This document shows, piece after piece, positions 19,715-29,498 of a stretch of DNA of 49,060 nucleotides (position 1 is the first letter of the stretch; each line of letters starts with the position of its first letter). Source of the DNA: Psychrobacter piscatorii (GTDB lineage Bacteria > Pseudomonadota > Gammaproteobacteria > Pseudomonadales > Moraxellaceae); the NCBI RefSeq assembly GCF_904846415.1, contig NZ_CAJHAR010000028.1, positions 1-49,060 on the forward strand, read 5' to 3'. The notes beneath the pieces are model-generated. The model saw only the letters and a list, made by a program, of their open reading frames with translations. It did no database searches and was not told the origin of the DNA. A program made the translations under genes and the position numbers.

Positions 19715-20569
19715 ATGGACTCATTGACCAATCATAAAATAAATACTATTTCTCAAAATAAAACATGGCTATTTGTGCCAGCGACTCGCATCGATAGGAT
19801 AGACAAAGCCTTTGCCAGTGGTGCAGATACCGTCATCGTAGATTTGGAAGATGCCGTTGCCAAGAAAGACAAAGCGGAGGCTCGAGAGGCGTTAAAAAAC
19901 TACTACGATGATCAAAATGCGAAGCAAACTTATCAGCCGATTTGGCTGCGCATTAATAAAGCGGGTAGCGAAGAGTTTTTCAAAGACATCGCACTCTGTC
20001 AGAGAATGCCTAACTTGGCTGGTGTGTTATTGGCTAAGGCCGAGCAAGTAGCTGATATTGAAAGCGTACATCAGCTTACCAATTTACCTGTAATCGCCTT
20101 GATAGAGAGTGCCATCGGGCTATACCAAATCGATAGCATGGCAAAATCAGTAGGCTTGGTCGCGTTTAGCTATGGATTTTTGGATCTGTGTAATGATCTG
20201 CAAGTACAAGTAGGGACGCCATCAGCGGAGATAGTTGCCAATCAGATTCGCTATCAGCTTATTTTGACCTCAAAAGTACACCAGTTATCGCCGCCAATCG
20301 ATACCATTTATCCTGATTTTAAAGATGAGTCAGGGTTAAGTAATCGAGTAAATTTGTGGTCACAAATGGGTATGGCAGGGATGCTGTGTATTCATCCCAA
20401 GCAAGTAGAGATCGTTCATCAAGCCTTGCAGCTAACAGACCGTGAGCTTGCGTTTGCAACGAGGGTGATAGAAAAGTATGAGAAAAGCGGGCAGGCAGTA
20501 TTTGAAATAGATGGCGAGATGGTCGATGCGCCAGTGATTGCGCGCAGTCGTCAACTATTGGACAGGTAA
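19715..20569 (+). CDS. CitE-like aldolase/lyase (HpcH/HpaI-citrate lyase family)
   Basis: 284-residue TIM-barrel lyase related to citrate lyase beta chain. Visible are LFVPATRIDRIDKAF, the magnesium/CoA region DTVIVDLEDAVAKKDK, IALIESAIGLYQI with the metal-binding glutamate, and GMAGMLCIHPKQVEIV near the end. Single CitE-like proteins without the other citrate lyase subunits usually cleave or hydrolyse malyl-, citramalyl- or beta-methylmalyl-CoA. It has its own AAGGAG ribosome site and lies 216 bases after the terminator of the SDR operon, so it is a separate unit. A role in removing a CoA-linked by-product of the neighbouring pathway is inference. Confidence 0.85.
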   Translation: MDSLTNHKINTISQNKTWLFVPATRIDRIDKAFASGADTVIVDLEDAVAKKDKAEAREALKNYYDDQNAKQTYQPIWLRINKAGSEEFFKDIALCQRMPNLAGVLLAKAEQVADIESVHQLTNLPVIALIESAIGLYQIDSMAKSVGLVAFSYGFLDLCNDLQVQVGTPSAEIVANQIRYQLILTSKVHQLSPPIDTIYPDFKDESGLSNRVNLWSQMGMAGMLCIHPKQVEIVHQALQLTDRELAFATRVIEKYEKSGQAVFEIDGEMVDAPVIARSRQLLDR

Positions 20570-20645
20570 CGGTTATTAGCAAAGTAGCAGACAAATCTAT
20601 AATGCTTTATCATGAACCATATCTATTCGTATATAAAAGCACATT

Positions 20646-21059
20646 ATGATTTTTATCAATAACCATATTAGCCTCGATGATAATGAGGTAGAGATCAGCG
20701 CCATACGCGCACAAGGCGCAGGCGGGCAGAATGTCAATAAAGTTTCTTCTGCCATCCATCTACGTTTTAATATTCACACCTCAAGTTTGAGTGATGCGTA
20801 CAAACAGCAATTGCTAGACAGTAAAGACAGCCGAATCACCAAAGAAGGCGTACTTATCATTAAAGCACAGCAGCTTCGTACCCAAGAGCGCAATAAAATC
20901 GATGCGTTTGAAAGGCTACAAAGCTTTATCAATAAAGCCACTCATGTCAACAAAACCAGACGGCCCACCAAACCAAGTCGGAATGCCAAACGCAAACGGG
21001 TAGATCAAAAAACTCAGCGCGGTAAGACCAAAGCATTACGCGGTAAAGTAGATTTTTAA
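20646..21059 (+). CDS. arfB: Ribosome rescue factor ArfB (peptidyl-tRNA hydrolase)
   Basis: Releases nascent chains from ribosomes stalled without a stop codon. The 137-residue protein has the GGQ catalytic loop at residues 26-28 within RAQGAGGQNVNKVSSA, and lacks the codon-recognition domains of RF1/RF2. The C-terminal 35 residues are a basic tail rich in lysine and arginine that in the family enters the empty mRNA channel. Length and layout match E. coli YaeJ. Convergent with the MFS gene, with only 57 bases between. Confidence 0.93.
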   Translation: MIFINNHISLDDNEVEISAIRAQGAGGQNVNKVSSAIHLRFNIHTSSLSDAYKQQLLDSKDSRITKEGVLIIKAQQLRTQERNKIDAFERLQSFINKATHVNKTRRPTKPSRNAKRKRVDQKTQRGKTKALRGKVDF

Positions 21060-21116
21060 AACTGTATTATTAAAAAGCTGTGCTATTAAAACAGAGCTAT
21101 TCGATTAAACTATCAC

Positions 21117-22325
21117 TTAACCAAGTCGCCGACTCAATTCAGGGAAGCGTTTTATCATAAATAACATTAGGAGCAGAGCGATACTCGCAATAGCCGCGCC
21201 GACATAACCCACGCTTGATATCGAGATATGCGTCACTGCATAGCCACCAAATAGCGCACCTGTACCAATACCTAAATTAATAATACCTGAGAACATCGAC
21301 ATCAGCATGTCTTGTGCATTGACATCGACCATGATGACTTTTGCCTGCATCGAGATAATCAGCAGCATGAGTGCCGCGCCCCAAAGCAGTGCACTAACAC
21401 TAAGCGCCCATACAGACGTCACGACAAACAGCAATGTCAGCATAGAGACGAGTATTAGTATCGTAGATATCAGCATCAATTGGGTGTTATATCTATCACC
21501 CCAACGACTAAATATCACACTGCCCAAAATCCCAGCCGCGCCAAACAGTAGTAGCACAAAAGTAGCCGCATTTTCGCTGATATTACCGACCTGACGCATA
21601 AAGGGTTCTATATAAGAGTAGGCTGTATAGTGTGCGGTAAAGACGAGCAAGATAAGCAAATATAGGCAGACCAATAGTGGGTTTTTGAGTAATTCTGGAA
21701 TTTTTCTAAAAGACCCCTCAAACATGCTGGGTAGCGTAGGCAGCAGCCTTGCTTGGAGTATGAATACCACCAGTGCAATGACACCAATGCCGCCAAATGT
21801 CGCGCGCCAACCAAACCACTGACCAACCAAGCGTCCTAACGGCACACCTAATACCATCGCAAGCGACGTCCCAGTCGCGAGCACACTCAGCGCCATGGCT
21901 TTCTTGCCTTCAGGTGCCACACGTATGGCGATTGCTGCTGTGATGGACCAAAATATCGCATGCGACAGCGCAATCCCAACTCGGCTAATGAGCAGTACGT
22001 CAAAACTCCATGCAAATACAGATAGCACATGACTGGCAATAAAGACGGCAAACAGCCCCAAGAGCAATCGTTTGCGCTCAAATCGACTGGTCAATAGCAT
22101 CAGCGGCAATGACATCGCTGCCACAATCCAAGCATAGAGCGTCAACATCCAGCCCGTTTCTGCTGTGGTGATAGAGAAATCTTGGGCGATATCGCTCAAG
22201 AGTGCCACAGGGACAAATTCTGTGGTGTTCATAATAAAGGCACTAACGCCCATCAAAAATACTTGAAAATACTGAGTTCGGCGAGCGTTTGCACTCGTCT
22301 CAATGTTATTTTTCATAAAATCCAA
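21117..22325 (-). CDS. MFS exporter, SotB/sugar efflux-like
   Basis: Twelve-helix major facilitator of 402 residues. The first helix has AFIMNTTEFVPVALLSDIAQ, typical of the SotB/YdhP drug-proton antiporter subgroup whose E. coli members export arabinose, IPTG or chloramphenicol. The loop after helix two has the MFS motif (TSRFERKRLL). Start either at MDFMKN or at the methionine three codons later. A hairpin-forming mobile repeat lies 15 bases upstream of this gene, so it could affect its promoter. Confidence 0.87.
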   Translation of the reverse strand: MDFMKNNIETSANARRTQYFQVFLMGVSAFIMNTTEFVPVALLSDIAQDFSITTAETGWMLTLYAWIVAAMSLPLMLLTSRFERKRLLLGLFAVFIASHVLSVFAWSFDVLLISRVGIALSHAIFWSITAAIAIRVAPEGKKAMALSVLATGTSLAMVLGVPLGRLVGQWFGWRATFGGIGVIALVVFILQARLLPTLPSMFEGSFRKIPELLKNPLLVCLYLLILLVFTAHYTAYSYIEPFMRQVGNISENAATFVLLLFGAAGILGSVIFSRWGDRYNTQLMLISTILILVSMLTLLFVVTSVWALSVSALLWGAALMLLIISMQAKVIMVDVNAQDMLMSMFSGIINLGIGTGALFGGYAVTHISISSVGYVGAAIASIALLLMLFMIKRFPELSRRLG

Positions 22326-22339
22326 TATAAAGCAGGTGC

Positions 22340-22511
22340 TAGGGCGTGTCCCTAATTCAAACGTTTATCACTAAATGGGCCAAAAATGGCTAAATCTTTG
22401 ACAAACGGCTTCAAATAGCTAGTTAATATCTCGATATTAACCAGCTATTTTCCTTGTTTGCCTGCGATTGAGCCATTTTTATCACCATTTTTAAAATAGG
22501 GACACGCCCTA
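22340..22511. mobile_element. MITE-like hairpin element
   Basis: About 170 bases bounded by the perfect 15-base terminal inverted repeats TAGGGCGTGTCCCTA (22340-22354) and TAGGGACACGCCCTA (22497-22511). Inside, AAAAATGGCT (22382-22391) pairs with AGCCATTTTT (22471-22480). The centre (22413-22430 with 22433-22450) is an 18-bp inverted repeat with one mismatch. TA or CTA occurs at both ends, but any target duplication is merged with the repeat. There is no coding capacity, so it must be moved in trans. The ends resemble IS5- or IS630-like termini from memory only. Confidence 0.75.
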
Positions 22512-23011
22512 ATACAGCGGGTGATAAGTCAAAGTGGGGCAGGTATTCTTGGAATACAAGCGTCGCGAGGCAAGATAGCAAGCCAAAGTCGATTGTAAAA
22601 GATGTTTTTTGATAAGGATTGTTAACCCAAAGCTCAGCATGGAAGGCTTAGGAAAAGAGATTTAATGAAAAATACGAAACAAATAAAGAAAATTAAACTT
22701 CAATATGAGGTGCTTTTAATTTAAAAACCCAACCATTTACCGTTGAAAAATAAGTAAACATATCGGTATTTATTTTCTGCTATCTGTTGTGCTATCATCA
22801 TTGAACGAACTATCGTGGGTTTAACAGTTTTGTTATCGCCGTCCGTGACAACCGTCTCATGGCAGCGTGGCAAACCTTGCAACTTCCAGCACGATATAAA
22901 ATAACCTTGGTAAAGCGCATGAGCCTGTACTCCGACAACCTCATTTGTGCCTGATTTTTTGCCTATTTGGGCGTATATCAACCTTTTTCGTCGGAGTTAT
23001 AGGAGTCTAAG
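22512..23011. other. Gene-free region upstream of the 215-aa gene
   Basis: About 500 AT-rich bases. An 86-codon frame on the minus strand (22721-22981) has no recognisable domain and no good ribosome site, so I do not call it. The right end must hold the promoter of the gene that starts at 23012. Confidence 0.4.
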
Positions 23012-23659
23012 GTGTTCAATATCATGAGCCACATTGCCAACCAATCTCAATATACCCGTCGTTATCACCCACGCCATCTCTTAGCACAATATGCGATCAA
23101 TCAGATAGCCACGCTTGAGCTACGTTCGCAAGATATTGTCAGCGCCATGGGTTATCCTATCAAACATACCATTCCTGCCTGTGACCGCTTGCGCCATGTA
23201 CTGTCGCATAGATATCTTGGACTTGATAGCAGCTATATGGACAAATACTTTACCGCTGATGAGTTTTTAGCAAAACTATTTGCCGTACTTGAGATACCGT
23301 ATCAGCCATTCGCAGAAGATATTGCCCAAATTAAATATGACTTGGCGAATTACTCTCATACGTTACCTAGATATAGCTTACGAGCGGAAGTGGATTTTAC
23401 ATTTACGAGTGTCGATAATTGGATGTCTCGTGGCGCGGCTTCACGTTTTGCGCAAGTACACTTGCCTAGCGGTTTTGCCAAACTAGACGATGCTACGCGC
23501 GAATCAGTGATTCAAGACAGCATCTGCGAGCATTATCAGCAGTATGAGGGCAGTTTGCCATACGATGGTATCATCAAAGGCTATCGACTGACGATTGAAC
23601 AAAACAACCATGTGGTTGATCATGCAGAGTATGGATTGCCAAAATCTAGCAGTATTTAA
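23012..23659 (+). CDS. Conserved-looking hypothetical protein
   Basis: 215 residues, no family recognised. It starts with GTG at 23012, supported by a perfect AGGAG six bases upstream; an ATG four codons later is too far from that site. The N-terminal half is helical, with YAINQIATLELRSQDIVSAM, possibly a small DNA-binding or protein-binding helical domain. The C-terminal half has alternating beta-like segments (SLRAEVDFTFTS, IIKGYRLTIEQNNHVVDHAEYG). There are no signal or membrane segments. Monocistronic, followed by a terminator. Confidence 0.7.
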   Translation: MFNIMSHIANQSQYTRRYHPRHLLAQYAINQIATLELRSQDIVSAMGYPIKHTIPACDRLRHVLSHRYLGLDSSYMDKYFTADEFLAKLFAVLEIPYQPFAEDIAQIKYDLANYSHTLPRYSLRAEVDFTFTSVDNWMSRGAASRFAQVHLPSGFAKLDDATRESVIQDSICEHYQQYEGSLPYDGIIKGYRLTIEQNNHVVDHAEYGLPKSSSI

Positions 23660-23740
23660 AATGCTGTGAGTATGTGAAGAGTGTAATAATCTAAGCTCAT
23701 CGACTAAGAAGCCTTAGTATAAATTAGAAGACGCAGTATA

Positions 23741-23771
23741 AAAAAGCCTCACTTTATTGTGGGGCTTTTTG
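23741..23771 (+). terminator. Rho-independent terminator
   Basis: AAAAAGCC(T)CAC pairs with GTG(G)GGCTTTTT over a 6-base loop. Located between the 215-residue gene and the convergent TetR gene, and usable by both. Confidence 0.8.
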
Positions 23772-23795
23772 GTTTTTAATATTAGATTTTTTGTC

Positions 23796-24434
23796 TTATG
23801 TTTCAGGTTTAGAAATAGCGCGCCATAAAATCACAAATAGCGCATCAAATTCTGCATTTAATGGCGTCTCTGTTTGGCGAATGGTATGCATTAAGCCAAG
23901 TCGACTAATAAATCCCATAAACACATCGAAGAGTATATGCAGTGGAACGGTGTCGTTGAGCACCCCGCGATTTTGCCCATCTTCTAGTACCGCCAAAAAC
24001 GCGCCAATTAACTCTTTGTTTTCATAGATTGCGATATTACGTATCCGCGAGGCCGACACAGAAGACAGCACCATCACCGCATCTGGATGCGAGTCGACAA
24101 AATCAAAGCAGACCCACAGCGTCTTACGTAGACGATCTTGTACGCTATCAATCCCTTGCAGATGATCCATAATACGAGCGGCTAATCTGCCGAGTACGAT
24201 ATCCATAATGGTATAAAACAGCGTTTGCTTGTCCCCGAAGTACTTGTAGAGCGTTTGCAAGGAAACGTTTGCAGACTTTGCAATCTGCGCCATCGTCACT
24301 TCATTCGCATCAAATCCTGCAAAGACTTTACGAACGGCCTGTTCAATTTTATCCAAAGTTGCGGGCCGCATATCGGATAGAGGCGCTAGAGATCGAGTTT
24401 GCGTGAGGCTATCTGACTGATTAAAGGTTTTCAT
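23796..24434 (-). CDS. TetR-family transcriptional regulator
   Basis: 212 residues. The N-terminal helix-turn-helix is VTMAQIAKSANVSLQTLYKYFGDKQ (about residues 43-67). The rest is the helical ligand-binding domain. The gene is divergent from the beta-oxidation operon at 24814-30630, and the 379-base region between holds two matching palindromes (24521-24534 and 24627-24646). It is therefore the likely repressor of the operon and of itself, probably released by an acyl-CoA. Confidence 0.9.
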   Translation of the reverse strand: MKTFNQSDSLTQTRSLAPLSDMRPATLDKIEQAVRKVFAGFDANEVTMAQIAKSANVSLQTLYKYFGDKQTLFYTIMDIVLGRLAARIMDHLQGIDSVQDRLRKTLWVCFDFVDSHPDAVMVLSSVSASRIRNIAIYENKELIGAFLAVLEDGQNRGVLNDTVPLHILFDVFMGFISRLGLMHTIRQTETPLNAEFDALFVILWRAISKPET

Positions 24435-24520
24435 ATTTATCGCTTCTTAAAGTATTGGTTATTTGATATGTCCTACCAATTGAACAAATTGCTGACTAGT
24501 TCTCATTATTAAATTAATGA

Positions 24521-24534
24521 GTAATTTGAATTAC
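24521..24534. promoter_or_regulatory. Candidate TetR operator 1
   Basis: GTAATTTGAATTAC: 5-base arms GTAAT/ATTAC around four bases. It matches the centre of the second palindrome at 24627-24646 and lies on the side of the TetR gene, so it could serve autoregulation. Confidence 0.55.
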
Positions 24535-24626
24535 CATTTTTATTTAATGGATTGCGAAGTGGTTTTTCGTAGCCTAGTATAAGACTCATATATTAATAAA
24601 TACAAAGAATTTATAGTATATCTATG

Positions 24627-24646
24627 ACGGTAATATAAATTACCGT
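24627..24646. promoter_or_regulatory. Candidate TetR operator 2
   Basis: ACGGTAATATAAATTACCGT: 8-base perfect arms around four bases. Placed between the TetR gene and the acyl-CoA dehydrogenase operon, 109 bases centre-to-centre from the shorter copy. Shared core is GTAAT-N4-ATTAC. Confidence 0.65.
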
Positions 24647-24813
24647 AAATTTTTTAAAACGACTTAGCTATAGTCAATTCAATATAATTTCGATACAAGG
24701 AAACCGAGTGCAAGTTATACATTAGTGTGCTTAGCGAGGATGACGATGTAGCGGATCTATATAGACTTGACTATATAGTTGTTATTCACTCCACCTTGTC
24801 AAGGATAGACATC

Positions 24814-25965
24814 ATGAGTATCGAAAAATTCACCCCAAACTGGATGACCGAAGAACATCAGATGGTATATGACAGCGCCTTAAAAATGTTTCAATCTTGG
24901 GAGCCAAAGGATGAGCAGTGGCGCAAAAACGGCATGATCGATCGCGATGCATGGGAAGAGGCGGGCGAGATGGGGTTTCTGTGTGCGGCGATACCAGCTG
25001 AATATGGTGGCGGCGGCGGAGATTTCGGTCACGAAGCCGCGCTCATCTACGCACAGACTGAGGCCAACCAATCGGGATTTGGCGGTATGGTGCATTCAGG
25101 TATTGTCGCGCCTTATATTTTGGCCCATGGTACTGAAGAACAAAAACAAGCGTGGCTACCAAAAATGGCAACAGGTGAATATATTGGCGCTATCGCCATG
25201 ACTGAACCTGGCACTGGCTCCGACCTACAAAACATCAAAACCTATGCAGTAAAAGATGGTGATGATTACATTATCAATGGCTCTAAGACTTTTATTACCA
25301 ATGGTCAGCATGCCAATCTTATCCTATTAGCATGCAAAACAGATCGTGAAAAAGGCGCACAAGGCGTCTCACTTATCATCGTAGAAACAGACAACGTAGA
25401 AGGGTTTGAGCGTGGACGTAATCTAGATAAGATTGGTCTGACCTCTCAAGACACCTCAGAGCTGTTCTTTAGCAATGTACGTGTGCCACAAAAAAATCTA
25501 TTGGGTACGGTAGAAGGTATGGGCTTTATTCAGATGATGCAGGAGCTGCCACGTGAGCGTTTAATCATTGCGTTATCTGGGGTCGGTTCGATGAAGCTTG
25601 CTATTAATCTAACGCTAGATTATGTAAAGGGCCGTGAAGCCTTTGGCAAACCTATTTGGAAGTTTCAAAACACGCGTTTTAAAATGGCTGAATGCTATGC
25701 CGATTATCTTGCTGCCAGCACCATGTGTGATGCGGCAGTAGATGCGATGTTAGATGGCAAACTGTCTGTACCGCATGCCTCATTGATCAAATACTGGGTC
25801 ACCGAAAAACAGTGCGAAGTCATCGATGAATGCGTACAGCTGTTTGGTGGCTATGGCTATATGACAGAATATCCTATCGCACGTCTATACGCTGATGCGC
25901 GCGTGCAAAAAATCTATGGTGGCACCAATGAGATTATGAAAGAGCTGGCATCACGCTTTATGTAG
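24814..25965 (+). CDS. Acyl-CoA dehydrogenase (long-chain/isovaleryl-like)
   Basis: First enzyme of a beta-oxidation operon. The 383 residues start at MSIEKFTPNW, with AAGGA nine bases upstream, rather than at an ATG 29 codons earlier. AMTEPGTGSDLQNIKTYA and FGGYGYMTEYPIARLYAD are standard. The C-terminal YGGTNEIMKEL has glycine where medium-chain enzymes have the catalytic glutamate, and the ELPRERLIIA segment supplies E248, the position used by long-chain and isovaleryl-CoA dehydrogenases. A long- or branched-chain substrate is therefore likely, which fits the racemase gene at the end of the operon. Confidence 0.93.
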   Translation: MSIEKFTPNWMTEEHQMVYDSALKMFQSWEPKDEQWRKNGMIDRDAWEEAGEMGFLCAAIPAEYGGGGGDFGHEAALIYAQTEANQSGFGGMVHSGIVAPYILAHGTEEQKQAWLPKMATGEYIGAIAMTEPGTGSDLQNIKTYAVKDGDDYIINGSKTFITNGQHANLILLACKTDREKGAQGVSLIIVETDNVEGFERGRNLDKIGLTSQDTSELFFSNVRVPQKNLLGTVEGMGFIQMMQELPRERLIIALSGVGSMKLAINLTLDYVKGREAFGKPIWKFQNTRFKMAECYADYLAASTMCDAAVDAMLDGKLSVPHASLIKYWVTEKQCEVIDECVQLFGGYGYMTEYPIARLYADARVQKIYGGTNEIMKELASRFM

Positions 25966-26027
25966 ACGCTTATATTATAAGACTACAATAACTATTGTTT
26001 ATTTAAAAAATAAAAAAAGGATTTTTT

Positions 26028-27236
26028 ATGACTGAGACTGCTTATATTTATGGTGCGATCCGTACGCCACGTGGCAAAGGAAAAAAGGACGGCTCCTTAT
26101 ATCAGGCATCACCAATTTGGCTGACGCGTATTTTGTTAAAAGAGATGCAGCAGCGCCACAACTTGGATACCAGTTTGGTCGACGATGTGGTGCTTGGCTG
26201 CGTGACGCCAGTCGGCGAGCAGGGCTCTGATATTGCCCGCATTGCTGCTATCGATGCTGGCTGGGCACAAAGTGTGGCAGGTCTTACCTTGTCTCGTTTT
26301 TGTGCCTCTGGTCTAGAATCTATCAACCTAGCAGCGGCCAAAATCATGTCAGGTATGGAAGACATGGTGGTGGCGGGCGGCGTTGAGTCAATGAGCCGCG
26401 TACCGATGGGCTCAGATGGCGGCGCTTGGTATATGGATCCGCGCGTTAATGAAGCGACGCATTTCGTACCGCAAGGCGTGGGTGCAGATACTATCGCAAC
26501 ACTCAAAGGCTTTAGTCGTAGTGATGTCGATGCCTTTGCCACCGAGTCGCATCGCCGCGCTGCACAGGCATGGGAGAAGGGATATTACGATAAGTCCGTC
26601 GTCCCTGTTACCGACCTCAACGGTATGATGCTGTTGGATAAAGATGAAACCATCCGTCCTAATACCAATGTCGAGACCTTAGCTGGGCTAAAGCCTTCCT
26701 TTATCATGCCGGGCAAAATGGGCTTTGATAGCGTTATCTTGGATAGATATACGACAATTGAAACCGTCAATCATGTGCATCATGCAGGCAACTCTTCTGG
26801 CATCGTTGATGGAGCGGCGATTTGTTTGGTCGGTAGCGCGGCGGCTGGTCAAAAAGCAGGGCTAAAACCACGCGCCAAGATCACAATGGCTTCAGTCACT
26901 GGCTCAGAGCCTGCCATCATGCTGACAGGCCCGACACCCGCTTGCCAAAAAGCCCTTGATAAAGCGGGCATGCAAGCTTCTGATATAGACCTTTGGGAAA
27001 TCAACGAGGCCTTCGCTGCTGTGCCGATGAATACCGCTGATGATTTTGGAATCTCGCTTGATATCGTCAATGTCAATGGTGGCGCAATCGCCATGGGTCA
27101 TCCGCTTGGCGCAACGGGCGCGATGCTAATGACGACGGTCCTCGATGAGCTAGAACGCCGCGACCTAAAGACCGCTATGATTACGCTATGTGTGGGTGGT
27201 GGTATGGGAATTGCCACGATTATAGAGCGCGTTTAA
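26028..27236 (+). CDS. Acetyl-CoA C-acyltransferase (thiolase)
   Basis: Thiolase of 402 residues that cleaves 3-ketoacyl-CoA. Nucleophile C92 is in [27 protein letters not shown] carries the active-site histidine, and CVGGGMGIA holds the C-terminal proton-exchange cysteine. NEAFAAVP is also typical. It sits between the acyl-CoA dehydrogenase (62 bases) and the FadJ-like gene (72 bases) and should carry out the last step of the same cycle. Whether it prefers long or short chains cannot be told here. Confidence 0.93.
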   Translation: MTETAYIYGAIRTPRGKGKKDGSLYQASPIWLTRILLKEMQQRHNLDTSLVDDVVLGCVTPVGEQGSDIARIAAIDAGWAQSVAGLTLSRFCASGLESINLAAAKIMSGMEDMVVAGGVESMSRVPMGSDGGAWYMDPRVNEATHFVPQGVGADTIATLKGFSRSDVDAFATESHRRAAQAWEKGYYDKSVVPVTDLNGMMLLDKDETIRPNTNVETLAGLKPSFIMPGKMGFDSVILDRYTTIETVNHVHHAGNSSGIVDGAAICLVGSAAAGQKAGLKPRAKITMASVTGSEPAIMLTGPTPACQKALDKAGMQASDIDLWEINEAFAAVPMNTADDFGISLDIVNVNGGAIAMGHPLGATGAMLMTTVLDELERRDLKTAMITLCVGGGMGIATIIERV

Positions 27237-27308
27237 CTTCTTGCTCAAATAGACTAAAACACAATTAGATTAAAACGCAATATACAAAGAATCATTTAAG
27301 GGATAAAA

Positions 27309-29498
27309 ATGATGACAAATAACCAGACAGCAGATGGCGTAACAGCCATTAATGAATTAGAAAACTTCTCTGCCCAGCGTGATGACGAGGGTATCGTCAC
27401 TGTCACGATTGACCAAAGCAAACGCAAAATGAATGTCATCGGTGATGGCTTTACGGTGTCGTTCGCCACGATAGTTGATAATTTCATCAATGATGACACA
27501 GCCAGAGGCTTGATTCTCACTTCCGCCAAAGACACATTCGTAGTCGGCGCAGATATCGACCAATTGGGTAAGATTGAAACAGCTGAGCAAGCATTTGCAC
27601 TGACCGAAGAATTAAAAGGGAGTCTGCGTAAGCTTGAAACTTCAGGTAAGCCTATCGTCGCTGCGATGACAGGAACGGCGCTGGGCGGCGGTCTAGAGTT
27701 GGCACTTGCCTGTCATTATCGTATTGCCATTGATACGCCAAAGACTAAGCTTGGTCTACCTGAGGTTAAATTGGGCTTGCTGCCGGGCGGCGGCGGTACA
27801 CAGCGTTTGCCGCGATTGGTCGGTATTCAAATGGCACTGGAGCTCATGACGCAAGGCAAAGAGTTACGTGTCGCTGCGGCAAAAGAAATCGGGCTTATTG
27901 ATGCGACAGCCACTGATCCAGCAGACATGCTGAAGCAGGCTAAGAGCTGGATTCAAAATAATCCAAGCGTGCAGCAGCCATGGGATAAGAAAGGCTTTAA
28001 AATCCCTGGCGGCGATAGTAAGCATCCAAAGGTGGTTCCTATATTCTCTATCGCCCCAGCCATGGCCAATCAAAAGTCACATGGCAACTATCCAGCGATT
28101 ACTCATATTATGTCTTGTGTGTTTGAAGGGTGCCTCGTAGATATCGATACAGGGCTTGAGATCGAGTCGCGTTATTTTGCCGCTTGCGTGATGTCGACTG
28201 AATCAAAGAACATGATCAACACCTTATGGACTCAGCTGAATAGCATTAAAAAAGGTCAGTCTCGTCCTCAAGGGTTTGAACGCACAACCACCAAAAAAGT
28301 CGGTATTTTGGGCGCTGGCATGATGGGCGCTGGCATTGCTTATGTCACTGCTAAAGCAGGTATAGATGTCGTACTGTTGGACACAGAGATTGCCAATGCT
28401 GAAAAAGGCAAAGCGTACTCTACCAATATTTTGGATAAAGCCATCAGCCGAAAGCGCGCTACCGAAGAGAAAAAACAAGCCCTCCTAAAACGTATCACGC
28501 CAACCGTCTCTTACGATGATTTAGCTGATTGTGATCTTATTATCGAAGCGGTGTTCGAAAATCGAGAAATCAAAGCCAAATGTACCCAGAAGAGTGAAGC
28601 AGTGATTTCAAACACGGCCGTCTATGCGTCCAATACCTCAACGCTACCGATTACTGGGCTAGCAAAAGCCAGTACACGACCAAACCAGTTTATCGGTCTG
28701 CATTTTTTCTCGCCCGTAGACAAGATGCCGCTCGTTGAGATTATCATGGGCGAGCAAACTGATAATGCAACATTGGCCAAAGCGTTCGACTATGTTGTGC
28801 AAATAGGCAAAACGCCTATCGTCGTCAATGACAGTCACGGCTTTTATACCTCCAGAGTATTTGGCACCTATGTATCAGAGGGTATCGCAATGCTAGGAGA
28901 GGGTGTGCATCCGCGTAGCATCGAAGTTGCCGGACTAAAAACAGGCATGCCGATGCCGCCGCTAGCATTACAAGATGAAGTGTCGTTAAGCTTGGCGTTG
29001 CATGTCAGCGAGCAACAGCAGGTAGATATGGCAGCCGAAGGCAAGTCCGTTGCTGTGCGCCCTTCTTACGAGATACTAAAGACGCTGGTCAATGACCATG
29101 GGCGCGAGGGTAAGAAAAATGGCAAAGGATTCTATGACTATCCAACAGAGGGTGATAAGCATCTATGGCCTGAGCTGATAAACTTATATCCGCCAAAATC
29201 AGAGCAACCGTCGCAGCAAGATTTGGTTGACCGCCTGATGTTTATTCAAGCCAATGAATCTGCCAAATGCTATGAAGAAAATGTCGTGCGCTCAGTTGCC
29301 GATACCAATATAGGGTCTATCTTTGGTTGGGGATTTGCTCCGCAGCACGGGGGCACGCTACAGTTTATCAATGCAATGGGCGTCAATGAATTCATCAAAC
29401 GTAGTCGCGAGCTCGCGGCAAAATACGGCGAACGGTTTGAGCCTGCTCAGATATTGCTAGACATGGCAGTCAAAGGCGAGGCGTTCTCCGATGATTGA
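27309..29498 (+). CDS. Multifunctional enoyl-CoA hydratase/3-hydroxyacyl-CoA dehydrogenase (FadJ/FadB-like)
   Basis: 729 residues, the usual length for FadB/FadJ alpha subunits. The N-terminal hydratase has [15 protein letters not shown] and [17 protein letters not shown], which carry the two catalytic glutamates. From about residue 325 comes the NAD-binding dehydrogenase, [19 protein letters not shown], with [18 protein letters not shown]. It carries out the two middle steps of beta-oxidation, and the thiolase gene upstream gives the usual partner. The stop overlaps the next gene by eight bases, so translation is coupled. Confidence 0.93.
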   Translation: MMTNNQTADGVTAINELENFSAQRDDEGIVTVTIDQSKRKMNVIGDGFTVSFATIVDNFINDDTARGLILTSAKDTFVVGADIDQLGKIETAEQAFALTEELKGSLRKLETSGKPIVAAMTGTALGGGLELALACHYRIAIDTPKTKLGLPEVKLGLLPGGGGTQRLPRLVGIQMALELMTQGKELRVAAAKEIGLIDATATDPADMLKQAKSWIQNNPSVQQPWDKKGFKIPGGDSKHPKVVPIFSIAPAMANQKSHGNYPAITHIMSCVFEGCLVDIDTGLEIESRYFAACVMSTESKNMINTLWTQLNSIKKGQSRPQGFERTTTKKVGILGAGMMGAGIAYVTAKAGIDVVLLDTEIANAEKGKAYSTNILDKAISRKRATEEKKQALLKRITPTVSYDDLADCDLIIEAVFENREIKAKCTQKSEAVISNTAVYASNTSTLPITGLAKASTRPNQFIGLHFFSPVDKMPLVEIIMGEQTDNATLAKAFDYVVQIGKTPIVVNDSHGFYTSRVFGTYVSEGIAMLGEGVHPRSIEVAGLKTGMPMPPLALQDEVSLSLALHVSEQQQVDMAAEGKSVAVRPSYEILKTLVNDHGREGKKNGKGFYDYPTEGDKHLWPELINLYPPKSEQPSQQDLVDRLMFIQANESAKCYEENVVRSVADTNIGSIFGWGFAPQHGGTLQFINAMGVNEFIKRSRELAAKYGERFEPAQILLDMAVKGEAFSDD

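Noticed and set aside
15069..20569. Levulinate (lva-like) catabolic operon
   Set aside because: The kinase/phosphotransferase genes needed for 4-hydroxyacyl-CoA conversion are absent.
22721..22981. 86-codon open frame on the minus strand
   Set aside because: No domain, no good ribosome site, composition not gene-like; overlaps the probable promoter of the 23012 gene.
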